DNA of 64,000 nucleotides. It comes from an uncultured Pseudoteredinibacter sp. Its GTDB lineage: Bacteria; Pseudomonadota; Gammaproteobacteria; Pseudomonadales; Cellvibrionaceae. The stretch spans positions 1 through 64,000 of the forward strand of contig NZ_CANMYE010000001.1 in assembly GCF_947502065.1 (NCBI RefSeq). Direction: 5' to 3'. Below, one piece after another: positions 16,062 to 25,327 of the stretch. The notes under the pieces are model-generated. The model made no database searches and had not been told where the DNA came from. It was given only the letters and a program-made list of their open reading frames with translations. The stretch's first letter is position 1. The number at the start of each line of letters is the position of its first letter. The translations under genes were made by a program, and so were the position numbers.

Positions 16062-17465
16062 TTAGTAGTTAGCGTTAACCATAGCGGCCAAGCTTTTAAA
16101 GGCTTTTATTCTATTTTCTGTCCATGGGTGTGCATAACTCAGGCGTAAGTTATTGCGGTAGTTATCCTGTGCTGTGAATAAGCGTCCGGGGGTTAATACT
16201 ATGCCTTGCTCTAGCGCCTGCTCATATAAGGTCAGCGTATCAATGTGTTTGGGAAGTTCTATCCAAGCAGCTAGGCCACCACTGGCCTGGCTGCAGCGGG
16301 TTTCTTCGGGCAAATAATCTTGTATTAAATGGCGCATTTCCTGATAGCGCTCTTGATATTGGGAGCGCTTGCGACGCAAATGCTTATCTAAGCCGCCTTC
16401 GGCAATATAGAAGCTCAAACCTTGCTGACTTAGTTGTGGTACTGCAAGGCTAGTGGCCAGTTTGGCTTTAATGACTTCCTGCTGATAACGTCCAGTGGCT
16501 AGCCAGCCTAGGCGTAAATCTCGAGATAAGTTTTTAGAAAAAGAAGAGCACTGTAAAACAATGCCATCTTGATCATAGGAATATAGGCTACGCGGACGCT
16601 GCTGCCCAAAGTACAATTCGCCGTATATATCATCTTCGATAAGTGCAAAGTCATGTTGCTTGGCAATGTTGAGGAGTTCTTGCTTGGCTTCTTCGGGCAT
16701 GCTGGCACCGGTTGGTGTGGCAAAGCAGGGCGAGCAGATAAGCGCCTTAATAGGCCAATGTTGTGTGGCCAGGCGCAGGGCGTCGATACTTAAACCTTCA
16801 TTGGCCGAGCAGGGCAGTTCTAGCGCTTTTAACCCTAAAGTTTCGATAAGTTGCAAGCTGCCATAAAAGCCCGGAGATTCCACCGCGACAACATCACCCG
16901 GGCGAGTCGTCGCCAATAACGCTAACAACAATGCATGCTGGCAGCCATTGCTGATGATAATTTCATCCTCGTGAGCCTTGGCGCCGCCGTGGGCCATCAG
17001 TTGTTGGATCTGTTTGCGTAGAGCGGGTAGCCCCAGTGGCTCATCGTAATATAAATACTGGGCACTGCTTTGTTGGCGCTGGGCTCTCCCTAGGCAACGC
17101 TGTAATTTTTTATTGCTAGGTTCGCTGTCATGGCCTGGGTACAGATCAAAGGCCGCGCCTCTTTGCATAATGCCCATTAGAATCTGCCCTTGATCTAGAG
17201 TTCTGGCATCAACTTTGGGGCTACTAATCGCGGGGCTGGCCAGTTGTTGCTGGCTTTGGCAAACATAAAAGCCTGAGCGGGTTCGCGCCTGCACTAAGCC
17301 GTCTGCCTCCAGCCGCTCATAAGCACTTAATACTGTAGCTTTTGAGAGCTGCTCGGTTTGGGCTAAGTGGCGTATCGATGGCATTTTCTCGCCTGCCGCT
17401 AACTGCCCACTTTCTATTTGTTGGCGTAATTCACGCTCGAGTTTTAGGTATAAATAGTCATTCAT
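16062..17465 (-). CDS. MocR-type regulator (GntR HTH fused to aminotransferase domain)
   Basis: The 467-residue product has an N-terminal GntR winged helix (residues ~1-75: GEKMPSIRHLAQTEQLSKAT) joined to a fold-type I aminotransferase domain. The PLP-binding Lys is in CSSFSKNLSRDLRLGW. MocR regulators sense PLP or amino-acid metabolites. The ATG at 17465 is chosen because an in-frame extension to 17552 would cover repeated operator-like heptamers. It is divergent from ccoG. The target genes are not identified. Confidence 0.85.
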   Translation of the reverse strand: MNDYLYLKLERELRQQIESGQLAAGEKMPSIRHLAQTEQLSKATVLSAYERLEADGLVQARTRSGFYVCQSQQQLASPAISSPKVDARTLDQGQILMGIMQRGAAFDLYPGHDSEPSNKKLQRCLGRAQRQQSSAQYLYYDEPLGLPALRKQIQQLMAHGGAKAHEDEIIISNGCQHALLLALLATTRPGDVVAVESPGFYGSLQLIETLGLKALELPCSANEGLSIDALRLATQHWPIKALICSPCFATPTGASMPEEAKQELLNIAKQHDFALIEDDIYGELYFGQQRPRSLYSYDQDGIVLQCSSFSKNLSRDLRLGWLATGRYQQEVIKAKLATSLAVPQLSQQGLSFYIAEGGLDKHLRRKRSQYQERYQEMRHLIQDYLPEETRCSQASGGLAAWIELPKHIDTLTLYEQALEQGIVLTPGRLFTAQDNYRNNLRLSYAHPWTENRIKAFKSLAAMVNANY

Positions 17466-17474
17466 GGTCAAAGT

Positions 17475-17559
17475 GGTACAGTTTAAAAATAAATGATAGG
17501 TACAGTTGTAATATTTGAAATTCTGTACCTCATTATAAACATTTTTGTGCATCTGTACC
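17475..17559. promoter_or_regulatory. four phased MocR operator candidates
   Basis: The heptamer GGTACAG occurs at 17475-17481 and 17499-17505, and its complement CTGTACC at 17523-17529 and 17553-17559. The starts are 24, 24 and 30 bp apart, in the gap between the MocR gene and ccoG. Repeated heptamers in both orientations are typical of MocR operators, which need several half-sites for the dimer. Autoregulation and control of ccoG are inferred. Confidence 0.6.
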
Positions 17560-17596
17560 TATAAGCCTTGCATCTCTAGACTGCTGCCCCATAACC

Positions 17597-19045
17597 GTGA
17601 CAGAGATCGCCCTGATGCCTACAAATTCTAAACCAGAAAAAATCCCTCTAGTGTCCTTGGATGTCGCACCCCCCGAGGGGCAGCAGTATAAGGAGCTCTA
17701 TGAGGGCCACCGAGTTTATGTGCGTAAAACCCAAGGTGTGTTTCAACGCTTGCGTCGCAATATCGCTGTGCCTTTAATGTTGGCGTTTTTCTTATTGCCA
17801 TGGTTACAGATTGATGATCACCAAGCGGTATTTTTGGATGTCATCGAGCAAAAATTCTATGTGTTGTGGTGGGTGTTTTGGCCGCAAGATACGATCTTAT
17901 TGGCGAGCCTTTTGATTATTGCGGCCTTTGCCCTGTTCGCAGTAACAGTATGGGCAGGAAGAGTGTGGTGTGGCTTTACTTGCCCACAAACCATATGGAC
18001 CTCGATTTTTATATGGATTGAGGATTTCTGTGAGGGCGATCGCAACCGACGAATTCGCCTAGATGCCGCACCTTGGTCATTGGAGAAGATCCGCAAAAAA
18101 GCCAGCAAGCATATTTTATGGGGCTTGGTGGCCGTTGCTACCGGCACCACTTTTATCGCCTATTTCTATGGCATGGTCCCGCTTGTTAAAGATTTGGCAA
18201 CTGCTCAGATCTCTTTAGAAAGCTTTTTGTGGACGCTATTGTTTGTTGTGCTCACCTATCTAAATGCGGGCTATATGCGAGAGCAGGTGTGTAAGCATAT
18301 GTGCCCTTATTCGCGCTTCCAATCGGTAATGTATGATCAAACTACCTTAATGGTGAGCTATGACGAGAAGCGCGGTGATCCTCGCGGCCCACGAAAAGCA
18401 CGCAGCGATTACAAAAAAGATGGCCTGGGTGCGTGTATCGATTGTGATTGGTGTGTGCAGGTTTGCCCAGCAGATATCGATATTCGTGATGGCTGGCAAG
18501 CCGAGTGTATTAACTGCGGCTTGTGTATTGATGCTTGCGACAATGTGATGGAGCGCATGGGCTATCAGAAGGGCTTGATTCGTTTTGCTTCTGCCCTAGA
18601 TCTAGGCGGTTTTTGGCAGCGCTTTAAACAGCCACGTATGTTGGGTTATAGCCTCTGCTTGGTATTAATGTCCGGCTTGTTTCTTAACAACCTTGGTGGC
18701 CGCGAGCCATTATCCATTGATGTTATTCGTGACCGTGGGGTGCACTTATATCGTGAGCGCAATGGTCAGATAGAAAACGTCTACACCGTAAAGCTTAATA
18801 ATATGTCGGATCGCCCGATGGAAGTGCAGCTAGGCTTAGCGGCCAAACAAGGTTTTAGCTTATCTGGCCGTCGTAAGCATTATTTGGAAGCTGGCGAGGT
18901 TTTCACTGTGCCGCTACGCATTAGCATTCCGGCAGAAGGTTTGGCTAAGAGTAACTATCAAATTGCTATTTCGGCGACTCATAGTGGCAATGCTGAGGCT
19001 AAGATCGAGCAAAAGGTTGCGTTTATTGCGCCAGTTAAAAGTTAG
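17597..19045 (+). CDS. ccoG: cytochrome c oxidase accessory protein CcoG (RdxA/FixG)
   Basis: The product is 482 residues, with membrane segments near 55-75, 95-115 and 175-195. It has the CcoG motif VWCGFTCPQTIW, a CMPYSRFQ-type segment (CKHMCPYSRFQ), and two 4Fe-4S clusters (CIDCDWCVQVCP and CINCGLCIDACD), then a periplasmic C-terminal domain. CcoG reduces copper for assembly of cbb3 oxidase. GTG 17597 is the longest start; ATG 17615 is possible. No ccoNOP genes are nearby, which is unusual for this gene. Confidence 0.93.
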   Translation: MTEIALMPTNSKPEKIPLVSLDVAPPEGQQYKELYEGHRVYVRKTQGVFQRLRRNIAVPLMLAFFLLPWLQIDDHQAVFLDVIEQKFYVLWWVFWPQDTILLASLLIIAAFALFAVTVWAGRVWCGFTCPQTIWTSIFIWIEDFCEGDRNRRIRLDAAPWSLEKIRKKASKHILWGLVAVATGTTFIAYFYGMVPLVKDLATAQISLESFLWTLLFVVLTYLNAGYMREQVCKHMCPYSRFQSVMYDQTTLMVSYDEKRGDPRGPRKARSDYKKDGLGACIDCDWCVQVCPADIDIRDGWQAECINCGLCIDACDNVMERMGYQKGLIRFASALDLGGFWQRFKQPRMLGYSLCLVLMSGLFLNNLGGREPLSIDVIRDRGVHLYRERNGQIENVYTVKLNNMSDRPMEVQLGLAAKQGFSLSGRRKHYLEAGEVFTVPLRISIPAEGLAKSNYQIAISATHSGNAEAKIEQKVAFIAPVKS

Positions 19046-19101
19046 CAGTTTAGCTGTTTTGAATTGTTGTATTTTAGATATCTAACTTTTAAATCAGATC
19101 T

Positions 19102-19130
19102 AAAAATCCCGAGCACAGCTTGGGATTTTT
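19102..19130. terminator. bidirectional terminator
   Basis: AAAAATCCC (19102-19110) pairs with GGGATTTTT (19122-19130), with AGC/GCT extending the stem. It lies between the convergent ends of ccoG and the beta-lactamase-like gene, with T-runs on both strands. Confidence 0.75.
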
Positions 19131-19148
19131 AAGTTGATTTTTCAATTA

Positions 19149-20441
19149 CTAGGGAGCTTCGATAAGTGGGTAAATCTCTTTAATTAACCACTTTTCTAAA
19201 GCAACCCAGCCGTCCTCAACTTGCATCATAGCTGTTACCTCTAATTCATTCTCAGGGTCAGCCCAAAATATCGTGCCGCCCATGCCGCCCCAGAAGAAGC
19301 TGCCTTGTGCTCGGTCGTCACCGGCAATCTCTTTGATTCCTACACCATAGCCAAAGCCTGTTCCTTGGTAGACCCTTGGCATAAAGTGGGTGTCTAGTCC
19401 GGTGGTATGGCTGCTCAACATCAATTCGATACTCTTCTTTGATAGCAACTGCTTACCCTGGAACTCACCTTTGTTAGCGAGCATGCTAACAAAATGGCTG
19501 TAGTCCTCTGCGCTTGAAATTAGTCCGCCACCGCTAGATAGCAGCTTTGGTTTCTTGAGATAGGGACTATCCTTGGCTCGTTCGCTTAGGAATATTTTTT
19601 CTTGGTTGAATACATAAGCCGCTTCAAAGGTACCTGCATCATATTCATACATATCGACAAGGCGATGTTGATTATCTTGCGTCACATAGAATGCCGTGTC
19701 TTTCATTGTTAAGGGTTGAAAAATATATTTTTGAAAGTAGACATCAAGTTTTAAGCCGCTTACGCGCTCGATAATGGCACCTTGAATATCACTGGCAATG
19801 CTGTATTCAAATTTCTCGCCAGGAGGAAACTTTAGATCGATCCCGGATAAGTCATCGACAAGATCGTCCAAGCTATTACGACGGCTAAGTGGATTGGCAA
19901 TTAAGTAGCGAATATCTACCCAGTTTTTTAATCCTCCGCCATAGCCAAAGCCTGCAGTATGGGAAAGCAGCTGATGAACGTTAACGCTATAAACTTTGCC
20001 ATCAATTTCGAAGGGTTCGAACTCTGGTAGATATTTTCGTATATCGTCGTTCAGTGAAATAAGCCCTCTATCTAATAGCTGTAACATAGCCACAGCGGTG
20101 ATGGGCTTGCTCATAGAATAGATGCGAAATATGGCATCTTTGCTCATAGGCTGTTCTTTAGAAATGTTGACTTTGCCATGAGCTTGGTAATGGATAAGCT
20201 CACCGCGGTGTTTCACCTTCAACACTAGACCTGGTAGCTGATGCTTCTCTAGAAACCTCTCAATATTCTGAGACAGTTCAGCATTGCGAGCATCCTGTAC
20301 GAAGGTTGATTGTTGTTTTTCGGGAAGGTGTGCCTTGGCCGATGGTTCTTCGGCAGCAGTACTGGTAGATATTACGACCCAAAACATATTGATAAGTAGG
20401 GGGAGAAGTTTGGCACTTTTTGAAGGGCTTAGCAGGCTCAT
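19149..20441 (-). CDS. serine beta-lactamase-like hydrolase/esterase
   Basis: The 430-residue product has a leader (likely signal peptide, cleavage near 30) and a class C/family VIII fold. The S-x-x-K motif is S109-M-S-K112 in IYSMSKPITAVAML; a Tyr motif EYSIASD and a late Gly-rich GGMGG segment follow. Such proteins are often esterases or peptidases rather than true antibiotic beta-lactamases. The substrate is unknown. It is divergent from nhaD. Confidence 0.85.
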   Translation of the reverse strand: MSLLSPSKSAKLLPLLINMFWVVISTSTAAEEPSAKAHLPEKQQSTFVQDARNAELSQNIERFLEKHQLPGLVLKVKHRGELIHYQAHGKVNISKEQPMSKDAIFRIYSMSKPITAVAMLQLLDRGLISLNDDIRKYLPEFEPFEIDGKVYSVNVHQLLSHTAGFGYGGGLKNWVDIRYLIANPLSRRNSLDDLVDDLSGIDLKFPPGEKFEYSIASDIQGAIIERVSGLKLDVYFQKYIFQPLTMKDTAFYVTQDNQHRLVDMYEYDAGTFEAAYVFNQEKIFLSERAKDSPYLKKPKLLSSGGGLISSAEDYSHFVSMLANKGEFQGKQLLSKKSIELMLSSHTTGLDTHFMPRVYQGTGFGYGVGIKEIAGDDRAQGSFFWGGMGGTIFWADPENELEVTAMMQVEDGWVALEKWLIKEIYPLIEAP

Positions 20442-20510
20442 GGGCTTGGCTCCTAGGTTTCTGAGAATATGTATCTAAGGTAGCGCCCTAAAGGTCAAAG
20501 TTAGGTGAAA

Positions 20511-20522
20511 TTATCGCGATAA
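20511..20522. promoter_or_regulatory. 12-bp palindrome in divergent promoter region
   Basis: TTATCGCGATAA is a perfect palindrome in the 195-bp gap between the hydrolase gene and nhaD. It may be an operator. No second copy was found nearby. Confidence 0.3.
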
Positions 20523-20545
20523 ATTGAGCTGGCCCTTATCGCTTA

Positions 20546-20559
20546 CTGATTTACATCAA
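20546..20559. promoter_or_regulatory. FNR/Anr-like box
   Basis: CTGAT-N4-ATCAA differs by one base from the FNR/Anr consensus TTGAT-N4-ATCAA. It lies 78 bp upstream of the nhaD start. If real, it would tie nhaD or the divergent hydrolase to oxygen level. Confidence 0.35.
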
Positions 20560-20636
20560 GAGTGTATGGCTTGGAACAAGACACAATGCCTGCCCTGTAA
20601 ACCAAGTGCTTTAATCATTACAAAAGGAAAACGATT

Positions 20637-22031
20637 TTGCTTCGAGTGATAAGTGTACTGCTGCTGTTGTTGCCCGGCTTGGCTCTGGCTTCAGAAAGCC
20701 CAGGTCAGTTAATGGATCTTACCCAGCATTGGGTTGGCTATGCGGCTATCGCCGTATTTATAGTGGCCTATACCTTGGTGATATTCGAAGAACAGCTGCA
20801 TATGCGCAAGTCCAAGCCTGTGCTATTAGCGGCTGGAGTGATATGGGTGATGGTAGCCATGGTTTACCGCCACCATGGTGACTCCCATCTGGTCGAATCG
20901 GCCATTCGACACAATTTTTTAGAATTTACCGAGCTGTTCTTTTTCCTTCTAGTGGCAATGACCTATATAAACGCCATGTTGGAGCGTGGGGTATTCGAAG
21001 CCTTGCGAGCTTGGTTGGTATTAAAAGGTTTCAGCTATAAGGCGCTATTTTGGTTGACGGGTGCCTTATCTTTTGTGATCTCCCCAGTGGCCGACAACCT
21101 AACAACGGCTCTGATAATGTGTGCCGTTATATTGGTAGTGGGCGAGGGTAAGCCGAGCTTCGTATCGATTGCTTGTATTAATGTGGTGGTGGCGGCAAAT
21201 GCCGGAGGTGCCTTTAGTCCCTTTGGAGATATCACTACCTTGATGGTTTGGCAAAAGGGCATTATTGAGTTCTTCGAATTCTTCGCCCTATTTGTGCCTT
21301 CATTGGTGAATTTCCTTGTGCCCGCTTTGATCATGCAGTTCGCACTACCGAGCGGAAAGCCACCTGCTGGCGATCATGAAGATGTCAGTATGAAGCATGG
21401 TGCATTGGTCATCGTCGGCTTATTTTTGCTGACCATTGTTACCGCGGTGAGCTTTCATAACTTCCTACATATTCCACCCGTGTTTGGCATGATGGCAGGC
21501 TTGGCCTATTTAAAACTTTACGGTTATTCCCTACGCCGCCGCTCTTTAAGTTGGCACAGTGGCAGTGAAAATCCTCCCGGATCCCACGATGATCCCTTTA
21601 ATTTTGATGTGTTCGAAAAGATCGCCAAAGCAGAGTGGGATACGCTGTTCTTCTTTTATGGTGTGATCTTGGCGGTAGGTGGCCTTGGCTTTATTGGTTA
21701 TCTGAGCTTAGCTTCTGGTTTTTCCTACGGCGAGCTAGGCCCTACCACATCCAATATTCTAGTTGGCTTCTTATCGGCAATTGTGGATAACATTCCAGTG
21801 ATGTTTGCTGTGCTTACCATGAACCCTGAAATGTCCCATACCCAATGGCTCTTGGTGACATTAACGGCAGGTGTTGGTGGCAGTATGCTGTCTATTGGCT
21901 CGGCCGCTGGTGTGGCTTTAATGGGGCAAGCTAGAGGGCAATATACTTTCTTTGGTCATTTAAAATGGACGCCGGTGATTGCTTTAGGGTATGGGGCGAG
22001 TATTTGGGTGCATTTTTTAGTGAATGGCTGA
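20637..22031 (+). CDS. nhaD: Na+/H+ antiporter NhaD
   Basis: The 464-residue product has about 12 membrane helices and the ArsB/NhaD family pattern: ISPVADNLTTALIMCAVILV in mid-protein, NVVVAANAGGAFSPFGDITT, and the late repeat SAIVDNIPVMFAVL. It exchanges Na+ (or Li+) for H+ at the inner membrane, common in marine bacteria. The TTG start at 20637 has AAAAGGAAAA upstream. It appears monocistronic; a palindromic repeat lies right after the stop. Confidence 0.9.
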   Translation: MLRVISVLLLLLPGLALASESPGQLMDLTQHWVGYAAIAVFIVAYTLVIFEEQLHMRKSKPVLLAAGVIWVMVAMVYRHHGDSHLVESAIRHNFLEFTELFFFLLVAMTYINAMLERGVFEALRAWLVLKGFSYKALFWLTGALSFVISPVADNLTTALIMCAVILVVGEGKPSFVSIACINVVVAANAGGAFSPFGDITTLMVWQKGIIEFFEFFALFVPSLVNFLVPALIMQFALPSGKPPAGDHEDVSMKHGALVIVGLFLLTIVTAVSFHNFLHIPPVFGMMAGLAYLKLYGYSLRRRSLSWHSGSENPPGSHDDPFNFDVFEKIAKAEWDTLFFFYGVILAVGGLGFIGYLSLASGFSYGELGPTTSNILVGFLSAIVDNIPVMFAVLTMNPEMSHTQWLLVTLTAGVGGSMLSIGSAAGVALMGQARGQYTFFGHLKWTPVIALGYGASIWVHFLVNG

Positions 22032-22041
22032 CAGATCGTGA

Positions 22042-22067
22042 GGGTCAGAACCCATGGGTTCTGACCC
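22042..22067. repeat. palindromic repeat, copy 1
   Basis: A 26-bp perfect palindrome centred on ACCCATGGGT with arms GGGTCAGA and TCTGACCC. It sits between the convergent nhaD and ModE-type regulator genes, 10 bp after the nhaD stop. The same element, 28 bp long, occurs three times at 30272-30663. Here it may also act as a transcription stop. Confidence 0.8.
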
Positions 22068-22069
22068 CG

Positions 22070-23149
22070 TTAGGTCCAGGACGCTATTTCGGAGAATTCG
22101 ATGTCTTCGCCGCAGGCCGTTGGGCTGTAGCCAGATAGTGCTTTAATTGCTTCTTGTATATCCGTTGTGCAAAGCTGCTGTTGAAATTGGTTTATTGTGT
22201 GCAGATTCAGAGCGTCTTTTTTATAGGCAAACAAGTATTCTTCTCGACATAGCGCGATAAAGTCTAAACCAAATTGCCGAGCGGCTTGCTCAACCCCAAA
22301 GCCTGCGCCTGCCATGCCAGCTGCAATATGGGCCGCTACGGCTGAGTGGGTAAACTCCTCGCTGGTGTAGCCATTGATATGATCTGGCGAGAGATTCTGT
22401 TGTTGTAAAAATTGATCCAGTAAAAAACGTGTGCCGGAATTGTGCTGGCGGTTCACAAATTTTACTGATTGAAGGCTCAGGTCTTGCAAGCTTGAAATTT
22501 CATGAGGGTTTCCGGCAGCTAGAATCAAGCCTTGTTTTCTTTGGATAAAGCGTATTAAGCCGTATTCATATTCATTTAAGTAGTGATCAAAGGCGTGGAT
22601 GCGCTGCAACCCGCTGCCATTTTCCGGGACATGAAAACCTGCCAAATCACATTCGTCGGCAGCTAGAGAGCGTAAGGCATCTTCGGCGCTGGTAAAGCGC
22701 AATTTTAGAGACGGTGATTGAATATGTTCGGTAAGTAATGCCACCGCATAGCCATGGCTGGCATTAATGCGCAGTGGAGCACCGTCATCCTGCTTCAAGT
22801 CCCGTAGCTGGAGATTAATCTCACTTATTATATTTTCTAATTCGGGCTCGATTTTGGCATCGACTCGCTTTTTTGCCCAGAGCAGTTTTTCACCAAAGCT
22901 GCTTAGCTTAGCCCCTTTTCCTTTTTGTAACTCAACTAATGCAACACCAAAAAAAGCTTCCCATTGTTGAAGTTGATTCCAGGCGTGGCGGTATGACATG
23001 CCTGTCATCTTGGCGGCTGCGGTTAGCTTCCCGCTTTCTTCAACAGCTTGAAGTAAGGCGAACATATGGTTGCCAAGGCTCTGGCCAGAGCCATCGCTGA
23101 ATATCCACTGGGCCTCCAGAGTTAGTTTGTCATATGTACTTTTATTCAT
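22070..23149 (-). CDS. ModE-type HTH regulator with solute-binding domain
   Basis: The 359-residue product has an N-terminal ModE/LysR-like winged helix (about residues 25-110: LTAAAKMTGMSYRHAWNQLQ). A PBP-like domain follows (about 120-345), with NRQHNSGTRFLLDQFL and AHIAAGMAGAGFGVEQAARQ typical of molybdate/tungstate-binding-like sensor domains. It is divergent from the formate dehydrogenase operon across 157 A/T-rich bp and is its likely regulator, perhaps responding to molybdate or a metabolite. Confidence 0.85.
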   Translation of the reverse strand: MNKSTYDKLTLEAQWIFSDGSGQSLGNHMFALLQAVEESGKLTAAAKMTGMSYRHAWNQLQQWEAFFGVALVELQKGKGAKLSSFGEKLLWAKKRVDAKIEPELENIISEINLQLRDLKQDDGAPLRINASHGYAVALLTEHIQSPSLKLRFTSAEDALRSLAADECDLAGFHVPENGSGLQRIHAFDHYLNEYEYGLIRFIQRKQGLILAAGNPHEISSLQDLSLQSVKFVNRQHNSGTRFLLDQFLQQQNLSPDHINGYTSEEFTHSAVAAHIAAGMAGAGFGVEQAARQFGLDFIALCREEYLFAYKKDALNLHTINQFQQQLCTTDIQEAIKALSGYSPTACGEDIEFSEIASWT

Positions 23150-23306
23150 ATTTTTGCGTTCTTCTAGCAGTGTTAAAGTTATATTTTAAACATTATAAGT
23201 ATAAATATATGTAATTTAATTCATATTTTGTTCTGCTGTTTGCAATATAGATATTGTTTGACAGTGAAAAGAGCCGTATGAGCAATTCGAGACGCCTGAA
23301 AACACC

Positions 23307-23777
23307 ATGAATGACCCTATAAAAAGTCGCTTGCTTGAGCTGGCTGCGAACTTTAAAGATGAACTTGGCGGTGTAATGCCGCTATTGCATCAAGTTCAGA
23401 AACAGTTTGGTTACATCCCAGAGTCCTGTGCAGTGACTGTGGCCCCGCTTTTTCGCTTATCGACGGCTGAAGTTGAAGGGGTAATCAGTTTCTATCATCA
23501 GTTTAAGCGTGAGCCCCAGGGCAAGCATCGTATTCAAATCTGTCGAGCAGAAGCCTGTCAGGCAAATGGTTGTCGAGAATTGGAAGCTTTTAGCAAAGAA
23601 TATTTACAACTTGAATATGGCCAAACTAGTGCTGATGGCTTGCTGAGCTTGGACAGTGTCTATTGTTTAGGGCTTTGCAGTCATGGACCTGCCGTTCGTG
23701 TTGATGACGATCTATTCGTGGAAGTTGGCGCCGAAAAATTACAAAGTATCGTCGAGGGGCTGAATGATGGCCGTTAA
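23307..23777 (+). CDS. fdsG: NAD-dependent formate dehydrogenase gamma subunit
   Basis: This 156-residue NuoE-like subunit has a thioredoxin-like 2Fe-2S domain with ligands Cys79, Cys84, Cys120 and Cys124 (ICRAEACQ and CLGLCSHGP). It passes electrons in the soluble formate dehydrogenase complex. Its end overlaps the start of fdsB by 14 bases, indicating translational coupling. First gene of the operon. Confidence 0.93.
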   Translation: MNDPIKSRLLELAANFKDELGGVMPLLHQVQKQFGYIPESCAVTVAPLFRLSTAEVEGVISFYHQFKREPQGKHRIQICRAEACQANGCRELEAFSKEYLQLEYGQTSADGLLSLDSVYCLGLCSHGPAVRVDDDLFVEVGAEKLQSIVEGLNDGR

Positions 23778-25326
23778 TATTTACGTTCCGGCTGATAGCC
23801 TATCGATTGCTCTTGGGGCTGATGATGTTGCCAAAAGAATCGCTGAGAAAATTACAAAAAAAGCAAAGCAGTGTTCATCTAGCAATTTCAATATTACCCG
23901 TAATGGTACGCGGGGCTTGTTTTGGTTAGAAACCTTAGTTGAAGTTGAGATTGATGGTTGTCGTGTAGCTTATGGTCCAGTGCGCCCAGCCGATGTTGAT
24001 GATAGCTTTGTAGAGGCGTTGTGCTCGGGATCTGATCACCGTTTATCTGTTGGACTCACCGAAGAAATCCCCGAGCTTAAATGTCAGCAGCGTTTGAGCT
24101 TTGCGCGTCTTGGCTTAAATGACCCATTGGATATTACGGCCTATCAAGATTGTGGTGGCTTTGCAGGCTTGCGCCAAGCCATACAATACAGCCCGCAGGA
24201 GATTGTTGATGAAGTGCAATCGTCAGGCTTACGCGGACGAGGAGGGGCGGCATTTCCTACCGCGATTAAATGGCAAACGGTTCTCGACTGCCAAGCGGAT
24301 CAAAAGTATATCGTGTGCAATGCTGATGAAGGTGACTCTGGAACTTTTGCTGACCGTTTAATGATGGAGGCTGATCCCTTTTGCCTAATCGAAGGGATGA
24401 TTATTGCGGGCTTGGCTGTTGGTGCCGATCAAGGGTTTATATATTTACGCTCTGAGTATCCGCGAGCGGCTGATCAGCTTTTATCTGCAATTGCCATTGC
24501 TATAGAGAAAAATTTTCTTGGTAAAAATATTCTAGGCTCAGGGCGAGATTTTAAACTGCAGCTGCGAATCGGGGCTGAAGCTTATATTTGTGGGGAGGAA
24601 ACCTCTCTATTAAGAAGTTTGGAAGGCAAGCGCGGAATGGTCTCCGCAAAGCCGCCTATCCCGGCTATTAGCGGGCTGATGGGGCAGCCGACCATTGTAA
24701 ATAATGTGATTACCTTGGCGAGTATCCCGATTATTTTGGCAAAGGGCGGGGCCTTCTACGCGAACTATGGCCAAGGGCGCTCTAAAGGCACATTGGCTTT
24801 TCAGTTGGCCGGTAATGTTAAGCGTGGTGGCCTTTATGAGTTTGCTTTTGGAATGAGTTTAAGGGAGCTGCTGACAATTGCTGGGGGATGTAAAAATGGC
24901 AAGCTGCACGCGGTACAAGTTGGTGGTCCATTGGGGGCCTATCTTCCAGAAAGCTTGTGGGATACCCCGCTGGATTATGAAGCCTTTATGGCAATAGAGG
25001 CTGGGGTCGGACATGGCGGTATTGTTTTATTCAACGATGAAGTTGACTTGGCCCAGCAGGCTCGTTTTGCCATGGAGTTCTGTGCAGCGGAATCTTGCGG
25101 AAAGTGCACGCCTTGTCGAATTGGCTCAACACGCGGTGTTGAGGTGATCGATCGTATTATTGCTAGCGACTCAGCACAGGAGAATAAACAACAAATCGAA
25201 TTACTGGATGATCTTTGCGAAACCATGGAGCTAGGTTCCCTTTGTGCAATGGGGGGAATGACAGTTATTCCTGTACGCAGTGCTTTAAAACACTTTGGCG
25301 AAGATTTTAAGGTGGGGGCTAAGTAA
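23764..25326 (+). CDS. fdsB: NAD-dependent formate dehydrogenase beta subunit
   Basis: The 520-residue NuoF-like subunit has an N-terminal thioredoxin-like domain (~1-125). The NADH/FMN site includes SSGLRGRGGAAFPTAIKW and CGEETSLLRSLEGKRG, and a 4Fe-4S site lies in CAAESCGKCTPCR near the C-terminus. It transfers electrons from formate to NAD+. Either of two adjacent ATG codons (23764 or 23767) could be used. The next gene starts 1 base after its stop. Confidence 0.95.
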   Translation: MMAVNIYVPADSLSIALGADDVAKRIAEKITKKAKQCSSSNFNITRNGTRGLFWLETLVEVEIDGCRVAYGPVRPADVDDSFVEALCSGSDHRLSVGLTEEIPELKCQQRLSFARLGLNDPLDITAYQDCGGFAGLRQAIQYSPQEIVDEVQSSGLRGRGGAAFPTAIKWQTVLDCQADQKYIVCNADEGDSGTFADRLMMEADPFCLIEGMIIAGLAVGADQGFIYLRSEYPRAADQLLSAIAIAIEKNFLGKNILGSGRDFKLQLRIGAEAYICGEETSLLRSLEGKRGMVSAKPPIPAISGLMGQPTIVNNVITLASIPIILAKGGAFYANYGQGRSKGTLAFQLAGNVKRGGLYEFAFGMSLRELLTIAGGCKNGKLHAVQVGGPLGAYLPESLWDTPLDYEAFMAIEAGVGHGGIVLFNDEVDLAQQARFAMEFCAAESCGKCTPCRIGSTRGVEVIDRIIASDSAQENKQQIELLDDLCETMELGSLCAMGGMTVIPVRSALKHFGEDFKVGAK

Positions 25327-25327
25327 A

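Noticed and set aside
17465..17552. Longer N-terminal start for the MocR gene
   Set aside because: The extension would cover repeated operator-like heptamers and adds 29 residues not typical of a GntR start.
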